Shown piece after piece: positions 63,390 through 64,000 of a stretch of DNA of 64,000 nt. The notes beneath the pieces are model-generated. The model searched no databases and was not told where the DNA came from. It was given only the letters and a program-made list of their open reading frames with translations. Made by a program: the position numbers and the translations under genes. Each line of letters starts with the position of its first letter. Within the stretch, counting starts at the first letter, position 1. Origin of the DNA: Escallonia rubra (lineage: Eukaryota; Streptophyta; Magnoliopsida; Escalloniales; Escalloniaceae); assembly GCA_033065855.1 (NCBI GenBank), contig JAVXUO010000111.1, positions 62,001-126,000 of the forward strand, written 5' to 3'.

Positions 63390-64000
63390 GTTTCCCCATC
63401 GTTTTCATTGTTAGTTTGATTGGTTTTTAGCTGTGCAAAGCCTAACCACTGTTTTTCCGTTATAGGCAGCTTAGTATCTTTCTAACCTTGTAAGGTAGTG
63501 TTCATTGATACTAATGGAAAATAGGTTTGTTCTAGTAGCAGGATTTGAGGTCCCGTCCCCTTATTTGTATCACTTGGCTTCTTTGATGGAATATAATCAG
63601 TAGATAGTTCAATAGCATGGTGCCACAAAATTGTTGTCGCCATAGGCAGAGGATTGGGACATAATGGGAATATGAATGTCATCTTAAGATGTCCAAAGTA
63701 AGAGTTTAGCCCATTATATAGTATAGTATGCAAAACTAAATTTATCTACAAATTTTTTATTTTTGGTGACAATGGGTTGAACCTTAAAGCGCGTGAAATA
63801 AGATGTATACATTTGTGACTTCAATCTATATGTATTCAGTGCAACGTGAGTGATTCGATGACTATTCGGTCTAACTCGAGAACGTCCTACATAAAGTATT
63901 ACCTCGCGATATACCAAGAAAAATATTGTACATAAACTATTATTTCACGATATACCAAGAAAAATGTACGGTCCAACAAAGCTATTGCGAAGTTCTTGTC
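63390..64000. other. OSCA 3' UTR and downstream flank
   Basis: AT-rich sequence after the stop with weak polyadenylation-like motifs (for example AATGGAAAATAG near 63513 and GAATATAATC near 63589). No gene is seen to the window end. Confidence 0.5.

Overview
The window looks like eudicot plant nuclear DNA. It is AT-rich, with intron-containing genes that use GT/AG splice sites, plant-specific protein families (OSCA channel, G-type lectin receptor kinases, FAR1-type transposase, plant mobile domain) and many nested transposable elements. Species cannot be fixed from the sequence. Two full-length, apparently intact host genes are visible: a clade-1 OSCA/CSC1-like channel (55452-63389, + strand, 11 exons, 799 codons before the stop) and a G-type lectin S-receptor-like kinase (30090-26880, - strand, 7 exons, 787 codons before the stop).

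Layout. 1-6272 is copy A of a segmental duplication whose copy B is 48403-56056. Both hold the same long upstream region, promoter and exon 1 of the OSCA gene; only copy B continues into the other ten exons. Copy A ends exactly where a 6.5 kb Mutator-like element (MULE) begins (6273-12797). That element has ~217 bp terminal inverted repeats. It carries a plant-mobile-domain/C48 (Ulp1-like) protease gene on the + strand, a convergent FAR1-type transposase on the - strand, and eleven copies of a 23-bp palindrome.

13300-30100 is a minus-strand tandem array of G-type lectin receptor kinases. From left to right it holds a gutted relic, a pseudogene with one frameshift, a pseudogene with two nonsense codons and a deleted transmembrane exon, and the intact gene. 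The array unit is about 6.35 kb. Two units also contain an orphan last kinase exon fused head-on to the 3' end of an unrelated plus-strand membrane-protein gene. A 285-bp MITE with a 10-bp target duplication sits in intron 1 of one pseudogene; the paralogue preserves the empty site.

30200-48400 is mostly repeats. It contains an unidentified coding relic; a 4.9 kb element that is a near-complete inverted repeat (arms ~2 kb) with ~345-bp tandem units around its centre; smaller related terminal-repeat copies; a LINE fragment with ORF1 and endonuclease but no reverse transcriptase; further TIR elements; and about 4.4 kb of featureless AT-rich DNA.

The most unusual theme is that several elements of unrelated sequence (the MULE, the 12.96-13.32 kb element, the 18.3 kb MITE and the 35.9 kb MITE) each carry arrays of short near-perfect palindromes inside their inverted ends. 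This may be a shared recognition architecture of one MULE-like clade. No CRISPR array, rRNA or convincing tRNA gene was seen.
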